Shown here: positions 1 to 8,297 of the stretch, one piece after another
Position numbering within the stretch: the stretch's first letter is position 1
Layout of the letters: each line of letters starts with the position of its first letter
Source of the DNA: Victivallales bacterium
GTDB lineage: Bacteria; Verrucomicrobiota; Lentisphaeria; Oligosphaerales; Oligosphaeraceae
DNA: 64,000 nucleotides
Direction: 5' to 3'
Assembly (NCBI GenBank): GCA_017535315.1
Contig: JAFXUD010000002.1
Coordinates: 310,001-374,000 of the forward strand
The notes under the pieces: model-generated
Databases searched by the model: none
What the model saw: the letters and a program-made list of their open reading frames with translations, nothing else
What the model was told of the DNA's origin: nothing
Program-made: the position numbers and the translations under genes

Positions 1-2477
1 TGGGAGGCCTTTTCGCCAAAGCTGGTGTAGAAATCCTCATATTCCTTGATGGCCTCTTCTGTTTTGTCCTGGCAGTTCAACGTGAACGCGAGGAAATAGC
101 GTGCCATGATGTTGAGGGGATGATAAAGTCCCTCCTGGCGGATGATTTCACGGAAGCACTGTTCGGCGTCCCTGAAGTAGTCCGTATGTTCGCTGATGGG
201 GCCTTTGCGCGCGATTTGGAGGAGCATTTCGCCGCGTCGTCCAAGTGCGGAGTATTTCAGGTTGGAATCCTGCGCCTCCCTGAAGCAATTGCTGAAAGCA
301 TCTGCAGCATTTGCATAATCAAGGAGTTTTGCATGCGCATCCCCCTTAAGAAAAAACGCCCTAGCGAGCAGATTTTGGTCATATTGCGCAGGGAGAGGCT
401 GGTCTTGCGAGGTAAGAGTAGCGATGAGGGTGGTGAGATGGTCAATTGCATCGTTGAACCTTTCCAAATGAAAGGCTGCGTTGGCTGATTCATAGCGGGC
501 GTATGGTGTAATGAGTGGGTTGCGGACAGGGGTGGTGTTCAACGGGGTGATATAGTATTTGGCGGCCAATTCCCAATTGCCCTCGTTGGCGTATGAGTCT
601 CCTATCATGATGCAAAGCTCGTCAGAGAGTGGGTCTGCGGGATACTTTTCAAAGAAGTTCTCTGCGTTTTTGCGTGCATCCTCGTCATCCGATGCATTGA
701 ATTGAAGCATGGAGAGGCTGAAGAGCGCAACTTTGTTCTTTTCAGATGTTCCGTTGCTGGCGACGCCCATGAGCATAGTTTCGGCGAGTTTGACATTGCC
801 CGCTTCTTCGGCTGCCTGGGCTGCCTCCAGATTTGCCCAGTCAATGAAGGGACTGTTCGGCGTCATTTTGGTGGCACTTTCAGCAAGAAAATGGTTGGCT
901 GCCGTTTTTTCGGCAGGAGAGGCGGCATATCGTCTCATGCACATTCCCTGAAGTAGAAGCGCCTCCTCGTATTTATCGCTTGTCTGATAGTTATTTGTGA
1001 GGATGGCATATTCGCCCGCCGCCTTTTTGAATTCGTTCAAGGCATAGAGGATATTGGCTTCTTTGAAAAGGGCCATCGGAGCATTGTCGGTCTTTGGGTA
1101 TTGTGTGGCAACTTTTTTAAAGATTGTGATGGCAGTGGTGGAGTATGGCTTAATTTTCTCAGCATCCTTGGAGTTTTGAAGGGAGTTGTGGAAAAAAACC
1201 GCTGCCATGTCTGCGGCTTGGAAAAGGGCGTCGGCGCGTTCTTCCTCATCTTTCCCGAATGGTTCCGCTTTTTCAAAGGCCTCTATGCTGTTGTTGGTGT
1301 CTCCTTGGAATCTGTAGCATTTGCCAATGTTCATGTAGGCTGCATAGAGTTTATCCTGTTCTGGATTGAGGAGGCAGAGCTTTTTGAAGCGTTCAATAGC
1401 CTCATAATAGTTTTTTTCGCTGTAAAGAGACTGGGCATAAAGTTCGGTCAGCTCGATTTCCTCCTGGGAGGCAGGGAAGGTTTGCCCGAAGCTCTCAAGG
1501 GCTTTAATAAGTTCATCTTTGTTGTACTTGACGGCAATGTAGCTGCGGATGACATATTCCATCGAGTGTTTTTTTTGTTCATCGTCGGCTGCGTAGCCGA
1601 TGGCCCTCTGGTATATTGGGATGGCCTCGTCATATCGTTTTGCCGAGTAGAGGGAATCTGCGAGGGCCACGAACATCTGCCACATCTGTAGCCGTGTGTC
1701 AGCGGAATTCGCTGAGGTGGAGAGCTTAGCATTGGCGAATTCCTCCATTGCCTTATCAACTTGATTCAGCAAGGAAAGGATGCGGATTTTGATGATATCG
1801 TATTTCAGTTTTTCCCTTTCATTCTGCTTGGGAGGCTGGACAGTGCTGATGGTGTCCAGGGCTAGCTGATATTTCTGCAGGGCGATCTGGGCTTCCGCAA
1901 GTCTGTATTGCAACTGGAAATCCCCCCTAGTGGATTCGCTGATGGCATTGATGCTGGTGATGAAAAGCTCCATTTCCTCCCATTTCCGCTGTTCCATAAG
2001 GCAGTCTGCGCAGAGAAGGGTTGCCTCTGGCGGAAGTGTGGATTGCTGGGAGGAAAGAATGACGGGCGCGAGGGTGTCGTATGCCTCCTGCCATTTGGAG
2101 AGTTTGGCTAAAGCACGTGCTTTTAGATAAAGGAAGGAGGAGGAAAGCGGCGAGGAGAGCTTTTTCTCCAATGTCGTGATGACCTCCAGCGCCTTTTGGG
2201 GATTGTCGTTCAGCAGCCAGGATTGCGCAAGATAGTCAGCTCCTTGTGTAAAGAGCTCCAGATTGTTGCCAACCTTTTCCAGATACTCGGTGAAATAGCG
2301 GATGGAGGCATCGTAGAGACGCTCGCTGAAGGCGCGTTTCCCTGTATCGAAGATGAGTTGGAGCGGGTCAGCTTTTGGAGGTTCCTGATACTGGAATGGA
2401 GTTGGCTGACCTTCCTGGGACTGCTGTGCCAGAAGCGGCAAACCGAGCAGAAGGAGAAATGTCAGAAGATATTTCAT
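1..2477 (-). CDS. Secreted tetratricopeptide-repeat protein (C-terminus off window)
   Basis: This is a large TPR protein of which about 825 codons are visible; the 3' end lies beyond the window start. The N-terminus (MKYLLTFLLLLGLPLLAQQ) is a clear Sec signal peptide, so the protein is exported. Most of the rest is helical TPR-like repeats (for example ARALAKLSKWQEAYDTLAP, YDEAIPIYQRAIGYA, FQGDTNNSIEAFEKAEPFG). TPR proteins are protein-interaction scaffolds; in PVC bacteria such exported forms often act in envelope assembly, but no specific partner is visible. The start follows the YhcH-family stop codon by 9 nt, so the two are probably co-transcribed. No strong Shine-Dalgarno motif precedes it, which may mean translational coupling. 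The family assignment is secure; the function is unknown. Confidence 0.85.
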   Translation of the reverse strand, partial: MKYLLTFLLLLGLPLLAQQSQEGQPTPFQYQEPPKADPLQLIFDTGKRAFSERLYDASIRYFTEYLEKVGNNLELFTQGADYLAQSWLLNDNPQKALEVITTLEKKLSSPLSSSFLYLKARALAKLSKWQEAYDTLAPVILSSQQSTLPPEATLLCADCLMEQRKWEEMELFITSINAISESTRGDFQLQYRLAEAQIALQKYQLALDTISTVQPPKQNEREKLKYDIIKIRILSLLNQVDKAMEEFANAKLSTSANSADTRLQMWQMFVALADSLYSAKRYDEAIPIYQRAIGYAADDEQKKHSMEYVIRSYIAVKYNKDELIKALESFGQTFPASQEEIELTELYAQSLYSEKNYYEAIERFKKLCLLNPEQDKLYAAYMNIGKCYRFQGDTNNSIEAFEKAEPFGKDEEERADALFQAADMAAVFFHNSLQNSKDAEKIKPYSTTAITIFKKVATQYPKTDNAPMALFKEANILYALNEFKKAAGEYAILTNNYQTSDKYEEALLLQGMCMRRYAASPAEKTAANHFLAESATKMTPNSPFIDWANLEAAQAAEEAGNVKLAETMLMGVASNGTSEKNKVALFSLSMLQFNASDDEDARKNAENFFEKYPADPLSDELCIMIGDSYANEGNWELAAKYYITPLNTTPVRNPLITPYARYESANAAFHLERFNDAIDHLTTLIATLTSQDQPLPAQYDQNLLARAFFLKGDAHAKLLDYANAADAFSNCFREAQDSNLKYSALGRRGEMLLQIARKGPISEHTDYFRDAEQCFREIIRQEGLYHPLNIMARYFLAFTLNCQDKTEEAIKEYEDFYTSFGEKAS

Positions 2478-2486
2478 GTATGAAAA

Positions 2487-2930
2487 TTAGATGGCGATTT
2501 TTATAACGACCTTGCGGTGCTTGCCAGTCCCGACATTGGGGGCATGTGCGTCTTCTGGGAAAAAGATGGCAAAGCAGCCAGGGCGGACATCGAACCAAGA
2601 CTGAGGCTTGTCAGTGAACAAGCCGAAATCTTTTGCGTCATCAAATGGTGTTGCATGGCCAAGTCCGCAGATAGGTGCCCAGCCCATGGTCTCATTGCCT
2701 GATACGACGAACTGGAGGTCGATATATTTCCTGTGGACTTCGAGTTTGGCGGCTTCCTGTGGCTTTCCCTCTGGTTCCTGGATCATCGCATAGAGGTCGT
2801 TGCCCTGAATATCATAGCGGTCGCAGGGGAGATTGGCCAGGTCCGCCGTCTTAAGGAACTCGAAGGCCTTTGCAAAAAGCGGGTGGGCCTTTTCATAGTA
2901 TGCGGAGTTTGCAAGTGTGTCAAGAATCAT
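2487..2930 (-). CDS. YhcH/YjgK/YiaL family protein (DUF386)
   Basis: A 147-residue single-domain cupin-like protein. The family is known as YhcH/YjgK/YiaL (also EbgC-like beta-subunits) and is usually linked to sugar catabolism such as sialic acid or 2,3-diketogulonate pathways; the exact reaction is poorly defined. Family features seen here are the N-terminal MILDTLANSAYY, the central EVHRKYIDLQFVVSGNETMG and the C-terminal FPEDAHAPNV...KVVIKI, holding the His and Glu residues expected to bind a metal. The length is normal for the family. It lies between an MmcB-like gene and the TPR gene on the same strand, so its sugar substrate cannot be read from context. Confidence 0.85.
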   Translation of the reverse strand: MILDTLANSAYYEKAHPLFAKAFEFLKTADLANLPCDRYDIQGNDLYAMIQEPEGKPQEAAKLEVHRKYIDLQFVVSGNETMGWAPICGLGHATPFDDAKDFGLFTDKPQSWFDVRPGCFAIFFPEDAHAPNVGTGKHRKVVIKIAI

Positions 2931-3016
2931 CTCTGTTTCCTTTTGGTTTTCAGTAGGCTGGTTTCAAGGGCTTTAATTGCCTTAACCCTTTAATTACCTC
3001 TATATTTTAGTGTAAT

Positions 3017-3769
3017 CTACAGTTTTTTCAAAGACTTTCTGTATTTTTTATTTAGGAGAGCGACATTGGCAGGAGTGTTGTTTTCAAGCATACGCTTCAG
3101 GATAAGGAGCTTGACTGCATCCTGCGTCTTGAGCTGCATTGGGGCGTGCTTGAGGGTGACAGTGCCGTCTTCGGCGACCCAAAGCAGCCCCCATTCTTCG
3201 CGGAAGCCTTCGGGTTGAATCATCTTTTCGGGGACGACGATATAAAGGAAGTCAGCGAGTTCCATCTCTTGGAAATGCTGCAGTTTTGTGCCATTGTAAA
3301 GGACCTCTTCATACCAGGCGATGCTTTTTTGGATTTTGCGGTAGGTCGGATTGGAGGATTTTTCATAGTTCCAGGTTGCAAGTTCCTCGAAAAGGACATT
3401 TTGGTCCTTGAGCTCTGGCTCCTCCTTTCGAATCTGCTCCTCCAGTTTGGCGCGCTCCTCGCGGAGATGTGCAATCTCCTCGGACATCTCCTGGGCGTCC
3501 GCGTACTCCAGCAGACATTCACGCTTGGTTGCACAGCAGACGAAAGCGCTGATGGAGACACGTTGTGCAAGAAGATTATCGCGCCTGTGGTCAATGGCGG
3601 TATGGAATCCCCTGAAGAAGGCAGCGGACAGGATATCTGCCCGTTCGCTGTTGATGCGGACAGGCACATCGTATGCGATGGCGGTGGGGGCTTTTTCACC
3701 TGCAAGCAACCAGTCTGTCACGGATTTTCTCAGCTTGAGGTGCGACACTTTCAAGTTATCCTTGCGCAT
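3017..3769 (-). CDS. MmcB-like protein with probably degenerate PD-(D/E)XK fold and coiled coil
   Basis: A 250-residue protein, taking the ATG before RKDNLKVSHLK as start; a longer reading from 3847 adds 26 residues with no family character. The C-terminal part (YIVVPEKMIQPEGF..EWGLLWVAEDGTVTLKHAP, residues about 176-210) resembles the end of MmcB-type PD-(D/E)XK proteins linked to DNA repair. RADIL (Asp45) matches the first catalytic Asp of that fold. Where an E-x-K pair is expected I see VCCATKRE (residues 78-84), so the active site looks incomplete. A charged coiled coil (about 92-135) is inserted between the two halves. The relationship is inferred from motif resemblance only. It follows potC on the same strand, with a gap of about 120 bp. 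Confidence 0.5.
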   Translation of the reverse strand: MRKDNLKVSHLKLRKSVTDWLLAGEKAPTAIAYDVPVRINSERADILSAAFFRGFHTAIDHRRDNLLAQRVSISAFVCCATKRECLLEYADAQEMSEEIAHLREERAKLEEQIRKEEPELKDQNVLFEELATWNYEKSSNPTYRKIQKSIAWYEEVLYNGTKLQHFQEMELADFLYIVVPEKMIQPEGFREEWGLLWVAEDGTVTLKHAPMQLKTQDAVKLLILKRMLENNTPANVALLNKKYRKSLKKL

Positions 3770-3870
3770 GATGGGGTACCTGTGTTGGGGTGGTGGGTGA
3801 AGGAGACAATGCCGAATACCATACCACCGACATGGCGAAGATACCAATGGTTTGGCACGGCTGTTTCAGG

Positions 3871-3888
3871 AGGTAATTTGAATTACCT
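3871..3888. repeat. Short AGGTAATT palindrome between potC and the next gene
   Basis: AGGTAATT and AATTACCT face each other across two bases, directly after the potC stop codon. The arms match the outer ends of the longer inverted-repeat elements near 7021, 40230 and 52219, so this may be a minimal or collapsed member of that family. On the potC transcript it could act as a weak 3' hairpin, although no strong U-tract follows. Confidence 0.5.
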
Positions 3889-3889
3889 T

Positions 3890-4858
3890 TCAGGTTTTGT
3901 TTTTTCTGTTCATGACAATCTGGTAGATGAGAATTGCGATGAACGTGATGGCGAGAAGAAGGGTGGAGAGCGCGTTGATAAGGGGCATGGAGCCGCGCTT
4001 TATCATGCTGTATATTTGGATGGGGAGGGTAGTTGACCCAGGCCCAGCCACGAAGAATGAAATGACGAAGTCATCGAGTGAGAGGGTGAATGCGAGGAGT
4101 GCGCCAGAGAGGATTCCTGGGAAGATGACGGGGATGAGTACCCGCCAGGTGGTGGTCCAGGAGCTTGCTCCCAGGTCTTCGGAGGCTTCGATGATGCTGT
4201 TGTCGAAGTCCTGCAATCGGGAAAGCACGGCCATGGTCACATAGCTTAGGCAGAAGGTGATGTGGGCGATGATGACAGTTGTCAGCCCCAGTTCGACCTT
4301 GAGGGCGACAAAAAAGAGCAGCAGACCGATGCCCAGCAGGATTTCAGGCACGATGAGAGGGGTGTAAACCAGGCAGTAGTGTGCGTTCTGGATATACCCT
4401 TTGTATTTGTGGAGGGCGATGGCCGCCAGGGTGCCGAGGATGGTGGAGGCGGCTGTGGCGATGACGGCGACGATCAAGGTGCTTCTCAGTGCATACCAGA
4501 TTTCGCGGTGCTTAAAGAGCTGGACATACCATTTGAAGGTAAAGCCATCCCAGCTGCCGCTGGTTCTGGAGGCGTTGAAGGAGTTGATGACGAGGAGGAT
4601 GATGGGTAGATAGAAGAAGAGGAGGATTCCCCAGGTCAGGATGCCAGGGAACTTGTTGAATACAGGTTGATGCCTATCAATGAAGGCGGCGATACGGCTA
4701 CGCACTGGAGAGAGCAGCACTAGCAGAAGCAGAAAGAGGATTGTCTGCGTGGTTGCCATTGGGAACGATTTCCCCAGTAGGTTCGCGACCAATCCGTATG
4801 TCAGGAACGCCAGCAGGATGGTATGGATGGCGCGGATGAATTTTTCCAGATGAGTCAT
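3890..4858 (-). CDS. potC: Spermidine/putrescine-type ABC transporter permease PotC
   Basis: Inner-membrane permease of a polyamine-type ABC importer, 322 residues. The core has the expected transmembrane helices and the cytoplasmic EAA loop (EASEDLGASSWTTTWRVLIP) that contacts the ATPase. SFNASRTSGSWDGFTFKWYVQLF is typical of PotC. The protein is longer than usual PotC (about 260 residues) because roughly 85 residues with two predicted membrane segments (LLAFLTYGLVANLLG and TILFLLLLVLLSPV) precede the standard first helix. Its start codon overlaps the potB stop by one base, showing translational coupling. No periplasmic binding protein gene follows, so the substrate (polyamine or another small cation) is inferred from the family. 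Confidence 0.88.
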   Translation of the reverse strand: MTHLEKFIRAIHTILLAFLTYGLVANLLGKSFPMATTQTILFLLLLVLLSPVRSRIAAFIDRHQPVFNKFPGILTWGILLFFYLPIILLVINSFNASRTSGSWDGFTFKWYVQLFKHREIWYALRSTLIVAVIATAASTILGTLAAIALHKYKGYIQNAHYCLVYTPLIVPEILLGIGLLLFFVALKVELGLTTVIIAHITFCLSYVTMAVLSRLQDFDNSIIEASEDLGASSWTTTWRVLIPVIFPGILSGALLAFTLSLDDFVISFFVAGPGSTTLPIQIYSMIKRGSMPLINALSTLLLAITFIAILIYQIVMNRKNKT

Positions 4859-5736
4859 CAGACGACCTCCTTCGCGGGTTTAGGTTCATTCTGCCCCTGC
4901 TTTTTACCTTTGAGGAAGTAGAGCATGGGAATGAGAAGCGCCAGGATGAGGACTGATGCAAGGGCACTTGCCGCTGGAAGGTTTCTGTCCGTGAAGGTGC
5001 GTGCAACGATGACGTTGCCAATCATTTCGGAACCCAGTCCGCCGACCACATCGGGGACCACATAGCTGCCGAAGCTGGGTATGAGCACCATCAGGCAGGC
5101 GGAGACAACGCCCGCCTTGATGCCTGGGATGAAGACGTCGAAGAAGGCCTTCAGCTTGGATGCGCCCAGGTCCAGTGCCGCCTCGATGAGAGCGAAGTCG
5201 AACTTTTCGGCTGCGGCGTAGATGGGGAGGATGGCGAAGGGGAGTTCCGTGTAGATCATGACGATGAGCACGGCTTCGGGACGATAGAGGAGGAGCGTGT
5301 CGTTGTCAATGAGATGGAGGAAGACCATGGCGTGCTTCAGGAAACCATCGGGATGGAGGACTGCCTTCCAGGCGAAGATGCGGATGAGGAAGCTCGTCCA
5401 GAATGGGATGATGGTTAGAAACAGGATGAGGTTGCGTTTCCAGGCCGCGCATCGTGCGATGTAGTATGCGATGGGGATGGAGACGGCAAGGGAGATGACG
5501 GTGGTGGCCAGGCTGAGCCAGACCGTCCGCCAGATGATCTGCGGATAATTGGGGTTCCTGAGCGAGAGGAGGGTTCGCCAGGTCCAGCCGTCGGCGACGC
5601 GTCCGTCAAAGGAGGCGGGCTTGAAGGCGATGGCGAAGATGATGAGGGTAGGGAGCAGGAAGAAGACAGTCAGCCAGACGAAGGATGGAATGGTGAGCAG
5701 AACTTCCCGCAGGGTTTTCTTGCGGGTGCTGTTCAT
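4858..5736 (-). CDS. potB: Spermidine/putrescine-type ABC transporter permease PotB
   Basis: Inner-membrane permease, 292 residues, partner of PotC. It begins with a short basic segment followed by IPSFVWLTVFFLLPTLIIF, has a periplasmic loop with the WRTLLSL..NPNYPQIIWRTVWLSL pattern, and carries the EAA loop EAALDLGASKLKAFFDVFIP followed by IPSFGSYVVPDVVGG, typical of PotB. The start codon overlaps the end of the ATPase gene by 4 bp (ATGA), and the end overlaps potC by one base, so potA-potB-potC form one transcription and translation unit. The polyamine assignment rests on family resemblance. Confidence 0.9.
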   Translation of the reverse strand: MNSTRKKTLREVLLTIPSFVWLTVFFLLPTLIIFAIAFKPASFDGRVADGWTWRTLLSLRNPNYPQIIWRTVWLSLATTVISLAVSIPIAYYIARCAAWKRNLILFLTIIPFWTSFLIRIFAWKAVLHPDGFLKHAMVFLHLIDNDTLLLYRPEAVLIVMIYTELPFAILPIYAAAEKFDFALIEAALDLGASKLKAFFDVFIPGIKAGVVSACLMVLIPSFGSYVVPDVVGGLGSEMIGNVIVARTFTDRNLPAASALASVLILALLIPMLYFLKGKKQGQNEPKPAKEVV

Positions 5737-6974
5737 TGTTCATCCTCCTGCTGGATGTTCAACATAGTGGCGTTCGGGAGTTCGGCGATGGCTGCGTCGT
5801 CGATTTCCGTTTCGCCGACGGCCTGAGGCGGGACCTGAAGCAGGTCTTCGTCTTCGACGGAGTATCTGTCCAGCATGAATCCGTCATCGGCGAACCAATA
5901 GACAAAGACATGGTCGTTCCAGGTGATGGGTTTTTCGTCGAGCATGAAGCGTGTGTGCTGCCGTGTCAGGGCGATTTTCCAGTCGTCGGCGATGGTCACC
6001 CAGTACTTGGTATGGTCTCCTTGATAGACGACATCCTCGACCTTGCCCTCAAGCACGTTGTACTTGTCGCTGACTTGTGGTTTTTCCAGAGATATCTGGA
6101 ATTTTTCAGGGCGTATGCTGAGGTGGACATTGGCGCCCAGGGCCAGCTTTTTGTCATTGAAGCAGAGGATTGGCGGGAGGTCTGGCACGTCGAGGATGCA
6201 GTATTCGGCGTCGATGACCTTGCTGATTTTACCGTCGAAGAAGTTGGTATCCCCGATGAAGGCGGCGACGAATGAGGAACGTGGCGCCTCGTAGATTTCT
6301 GCGGGAGTTCCGACCTGTTCGATGTGGCCGTTGTTCATGACGGCGATGCGGTCGCTGATGGACATTGCCTCGCCCTGGTCGTGCGTGACATAGATGAAGG
6401 TAATACCGACCTCGTCGTGGATGAGGGAGAGTTCCATCAGCATCTTCTGGCGCAGTTTCAGGTCAAGGGCTGCGAGGGGTTCGTCAAGGAGAAGGACCTC
6501 GGGCTTGAGCACAAGTGCCCTGGCGATGGCAGTGCGCTGTTTTTGTCCGCCGCTGATTTGCGAGGGTTTCTTGTTGGCGTGCTCCTGCATCTGGATCATC
6601 GTAAGCATCTGATCCACTTTTTCACGGATCAGCTCTTTCGGTTCATGCGCGATGGTCAGGCCGTAGGCAATGTTTTCGCGTACGGTCATGTGGGGGAAGA
6701 GGGCATAACTTTGGAAAACGGTGTTCACTTTCCGTTTGTTGGCGGGAACATCCGTAATATCCGTGCCACCGAGGATGATGCTCCCCTGCGTTGGCGTCTC
6801 GAATCCAGCAAGCATTCTCAAAAGGGTTGTTTTACCACAACCGCTTGGCCCTAGCAACGAGAATATCTCACCGCGTTTGATGGAAAGATTGACGTTGTTG
6901 ACGGCACGGGTGGCACCGAAGCACTTGCTTATTCCTTTGAATCTGAGAAAGTCTTCCAACTCATATACCCCCAT
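5733..6974 (-). CDS. potA: Spermidine/putrescine-type ABC transporter ATPase PotA
   Basis: ATP-binding subunit, 413 residues, that powers the PotB/PotC channel. The motifs are complete: Walker A GPSGCGKTT, signature SGGQKQRTAIARAL, Walker B VLLLDEPLAALD and switch histidine YVTHDQGEAM. After about residue 240 comes the TOBE-type regulatory domain (IRPEKFQISLE..., VVYQGDHTKYWV) expected in PotA. The last about 50 residues are an acidic tail (VEDEDLLQVPPQAVGETEIDD) beyond the usual end. It is the first gene of the operon. The leader upstream contains the 150-bp inverted-repeat element, so transcription probably starts near or within that region. Confidence 0.92.
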   Translation of the reverse strand: MGVYELEDFLRFKGISKCFGATRAVNNVNLSIKRGEIFSLLGPSGCGKTTLLRMLAGFETPTQGSIILGGTDITDVPANKRKVNTVFQSYALFPHMTVRENIAYGLTIAHEPKELIREKVDQMLTMIQMQEHANKKPSQISGGQKQRTAIARALVLKPEVLLLDEPLAALDLKLRQKMLMELSLIHDEVGITFIYVTHDQGEAMSISDRIAVMNNGHIEQVGTPAEIYEAPRSSFVAAFIGDTNFFDGKISKVIDAEYCILDVPDLPPILCFNDKKLALGANVHLSIRPEKFQISLEKPQVSDKYNVLEGKVEDVVYQGDHTKYWVTIADDWKIALTRQHTRFMLDEKPITWNDHVFVYWFADDGFMLDRYSVEDEDLLQVPPQAVGETEIDDAAIAELPNATMLNIQQEDEQ

Positions 6975-7019
6975 TCGTTGAAGCCCATACTATGCCAGGG
7001 GACTGGCAGGTGAATGTCA

Positions 7020-7171
7020 AGGTAATTTCAAAACTATCATCGAAATGCGCATCGATATGAACACATTGGCGGTGGCAACGCCTCTCGCCGCACGAGAGTG
7101 CGGCTTCGGGTCGTTGCTCTGGCCACTGCGCCCATCTTTTAGCGCATTTTGCGCCAGTTTTGAAATAACCT
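7020..7171. repeat. 150-bp hairpin-rich element bounded by AGGTWATTTCAAAACT inverted repeats
   Basis: The ends (7020-7035 and 7156-7171) are inverted copies of AGGTWATTTCAAAACT with one mismatch in 16. Inside are nested inverted repeats: GGTGGCAACG against CGTTGC..GGCC (7071-7124), GCCGCAC against GTGCGGC, and GCGCATTTTGCGC. No open reading frame fits. It sits between the divergent potA and yebC genes. I see no flanking target duplication. The same end sequence recurs at 40230 and 52219, supporting a dispersed non-autonomous repeat family. Confidence 0.65.
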
Positions 7172-7396
7172 CTGTCCAGAGTATTCCGAACGCCTAAACA
7201 CTTAAGCTAATATAATGTAACACTCCCTAATTTCCATACGGTTTAGCGGAAAAACTCTTATATGGCGATAGTCTCTTAATTTGAACCAGAGCAATTTTTT
7301 TTTATTACTGAATTGGACAATATGGCATTTGTGTAATAAATTAAGAAAAATTGCTTTTTCGACAATAGCAGAAGTCATAACCCAAGGAGTTTTCAA
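7172..7396 (+). promoter_or_regulatory. AT-rich leader of yebC with possible promoter
   Basis: This gene-free stretch holds a TATAAT hexamer (7211-7216) without a convincing -35 box, and a second AT-rich region 20-90 bases before yebC. The yebC start is preceded by CCAAGGAG, a good ribosome binding site. No small gene or known RNA element is visible. Confidence 0.35.
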
Positions 7397-8167
7397 ATGT
7401 CAGGGCACAATAAATGGTCGTCCATCAAGCACAAAAAAGGTGCGGCAGACGCAAAGCGCGGCAAGATTTTCTCCCGCATCTCGAAAGAAATCATCATCGC
7501 GGCCAAGGAAGGTGGCGGTGACCCCGACCTGAATGCGCGTTTGCGTTCGGCTGTTGCGGCGGCGAAGGCGGCGAACATGCCGAATGACAACATCGACCGC
7601 GCCATCAAGAAAGGTTTGGGTGGTGGCGAAGGCACCCAGATGGATTCCCTGACATACGAGGGGTATGCGGCGGGCGGCGTTGCCGTCATCGTCAACTGCC
7701 TGTCGGACAATCGCAACAGGACGGCGGCGGACATCCGCTCCTTCTTCACACGGCATAACTGCAACCTCGGCAACAATGGCGCCGTTTCGTGGAAGTTCCA
7801 CCGCAAGGCCCGCTTTGTCATTGAAGGGCCAGATGCCGACGAGGAAAAGCTTTTCAACCTGTTGCTGGAAGGCGGCGCGGATGTGGAAGACATCAGCGTG
7901 GATGACGGCGTGGCGGAGATCACGGCGGCCCCCGAAGCCTTCTCTGATATCTTGAAGATTTTGGAAGAGAACAAGATTCAGGCCACGGAATCCACCATCA
8001 CCCTGATTCCTGAAAACACCACGGTTGTCTCCGACATCAATGTGGCGCGCTCTGTCCAGAAGTTCCTGGATGCCCTGGAAGACTATGATGATGCCCAGGA
8101 AGTGGTCAATGACATGGAATTGAGCGATGAGGTCGCCGAGCAGTTGGCCGCAGAGGAAGAGGAATAA
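7397..8167 (+). CDS. yebC: YebC/PmpR (TACO1-like) family protein
   Basis: A 256-residue cytosolic protein of the YebC family, known in bacteria as transcriptional regulator (PmpR) or, as more recently described for some members, a ribosome-associated factor easing translation of difficult sequences. The N-terminus MSGHNKWSSIKHKKGAADAKRGK is diagnostic, followed by NMPNDNIDRAIKKG, YEGYAAGGVAVIVNCLSDNRNRT and NNGAVSWKF. The C-terminus ends in an acidic tail (LAAEEEE). The gene stands alone with a strong ribosome binding site and its own downstream terminator. In many genomes yebC neighbours ruvC, which is not seen here. Confidence 0.95.
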   Translation: MSGHNKWSSIKHKKGAADAKRGKIFSRISKEIIIAAKEGGGDPDLNARLRSAVAAAKAANMPNDNIDRAIKKGLGGGEGTQMDSLTYEGYAAGGVAVIVNCLSDNRNRTAADIRSFFTRHNCNLGNNGAVSWKFHRKARFVIEGPDADEEKLFNLLLEGGADVEDISVDDGVAEITAAPEAFSDILKILEENKIQATESTITLIPENTTVVSDINVARSVQKFLDALEDYDDAQEVVNDMELSDEVAEQLAAEEEE

Positions 8168-8244
8168 GCGGACACTGCAAAATTACAATGGCGGGAGACG
8201 GTAATGCCTCTTGCCATTGATTATGTTGATTATAGAATTAAGAA

Positions 8245-8277
8245 GGGGCACTTCGAAACGGAGTGCCCCAATTTTAT
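8245..8277 (+). terminator. Rho-independent terminator after yebC
   Basis: GGGGCACT (8245-8252) pairs perfectly with AGTGCCCC (8262-8269) over a 9-base loop and is followed by AATTTTATT. It lies 78 bases after the yebC stop and before the end of the convergent PHP gene, which it may also insulate. Confidence 0.8.
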
Positions 8278-8297
8278 TGATTTCTTGGTGTTTGGAT

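Noticed and set aside
2966-3000. Short direct repeat AGGYAATTAAAG near the end of the MmcB-like gene
   Set aside because: Only two imperfect copies 17 bp apart; too short and AT-rich to separate from chance, though it resembles the AGGTAATT ends elsewhere.
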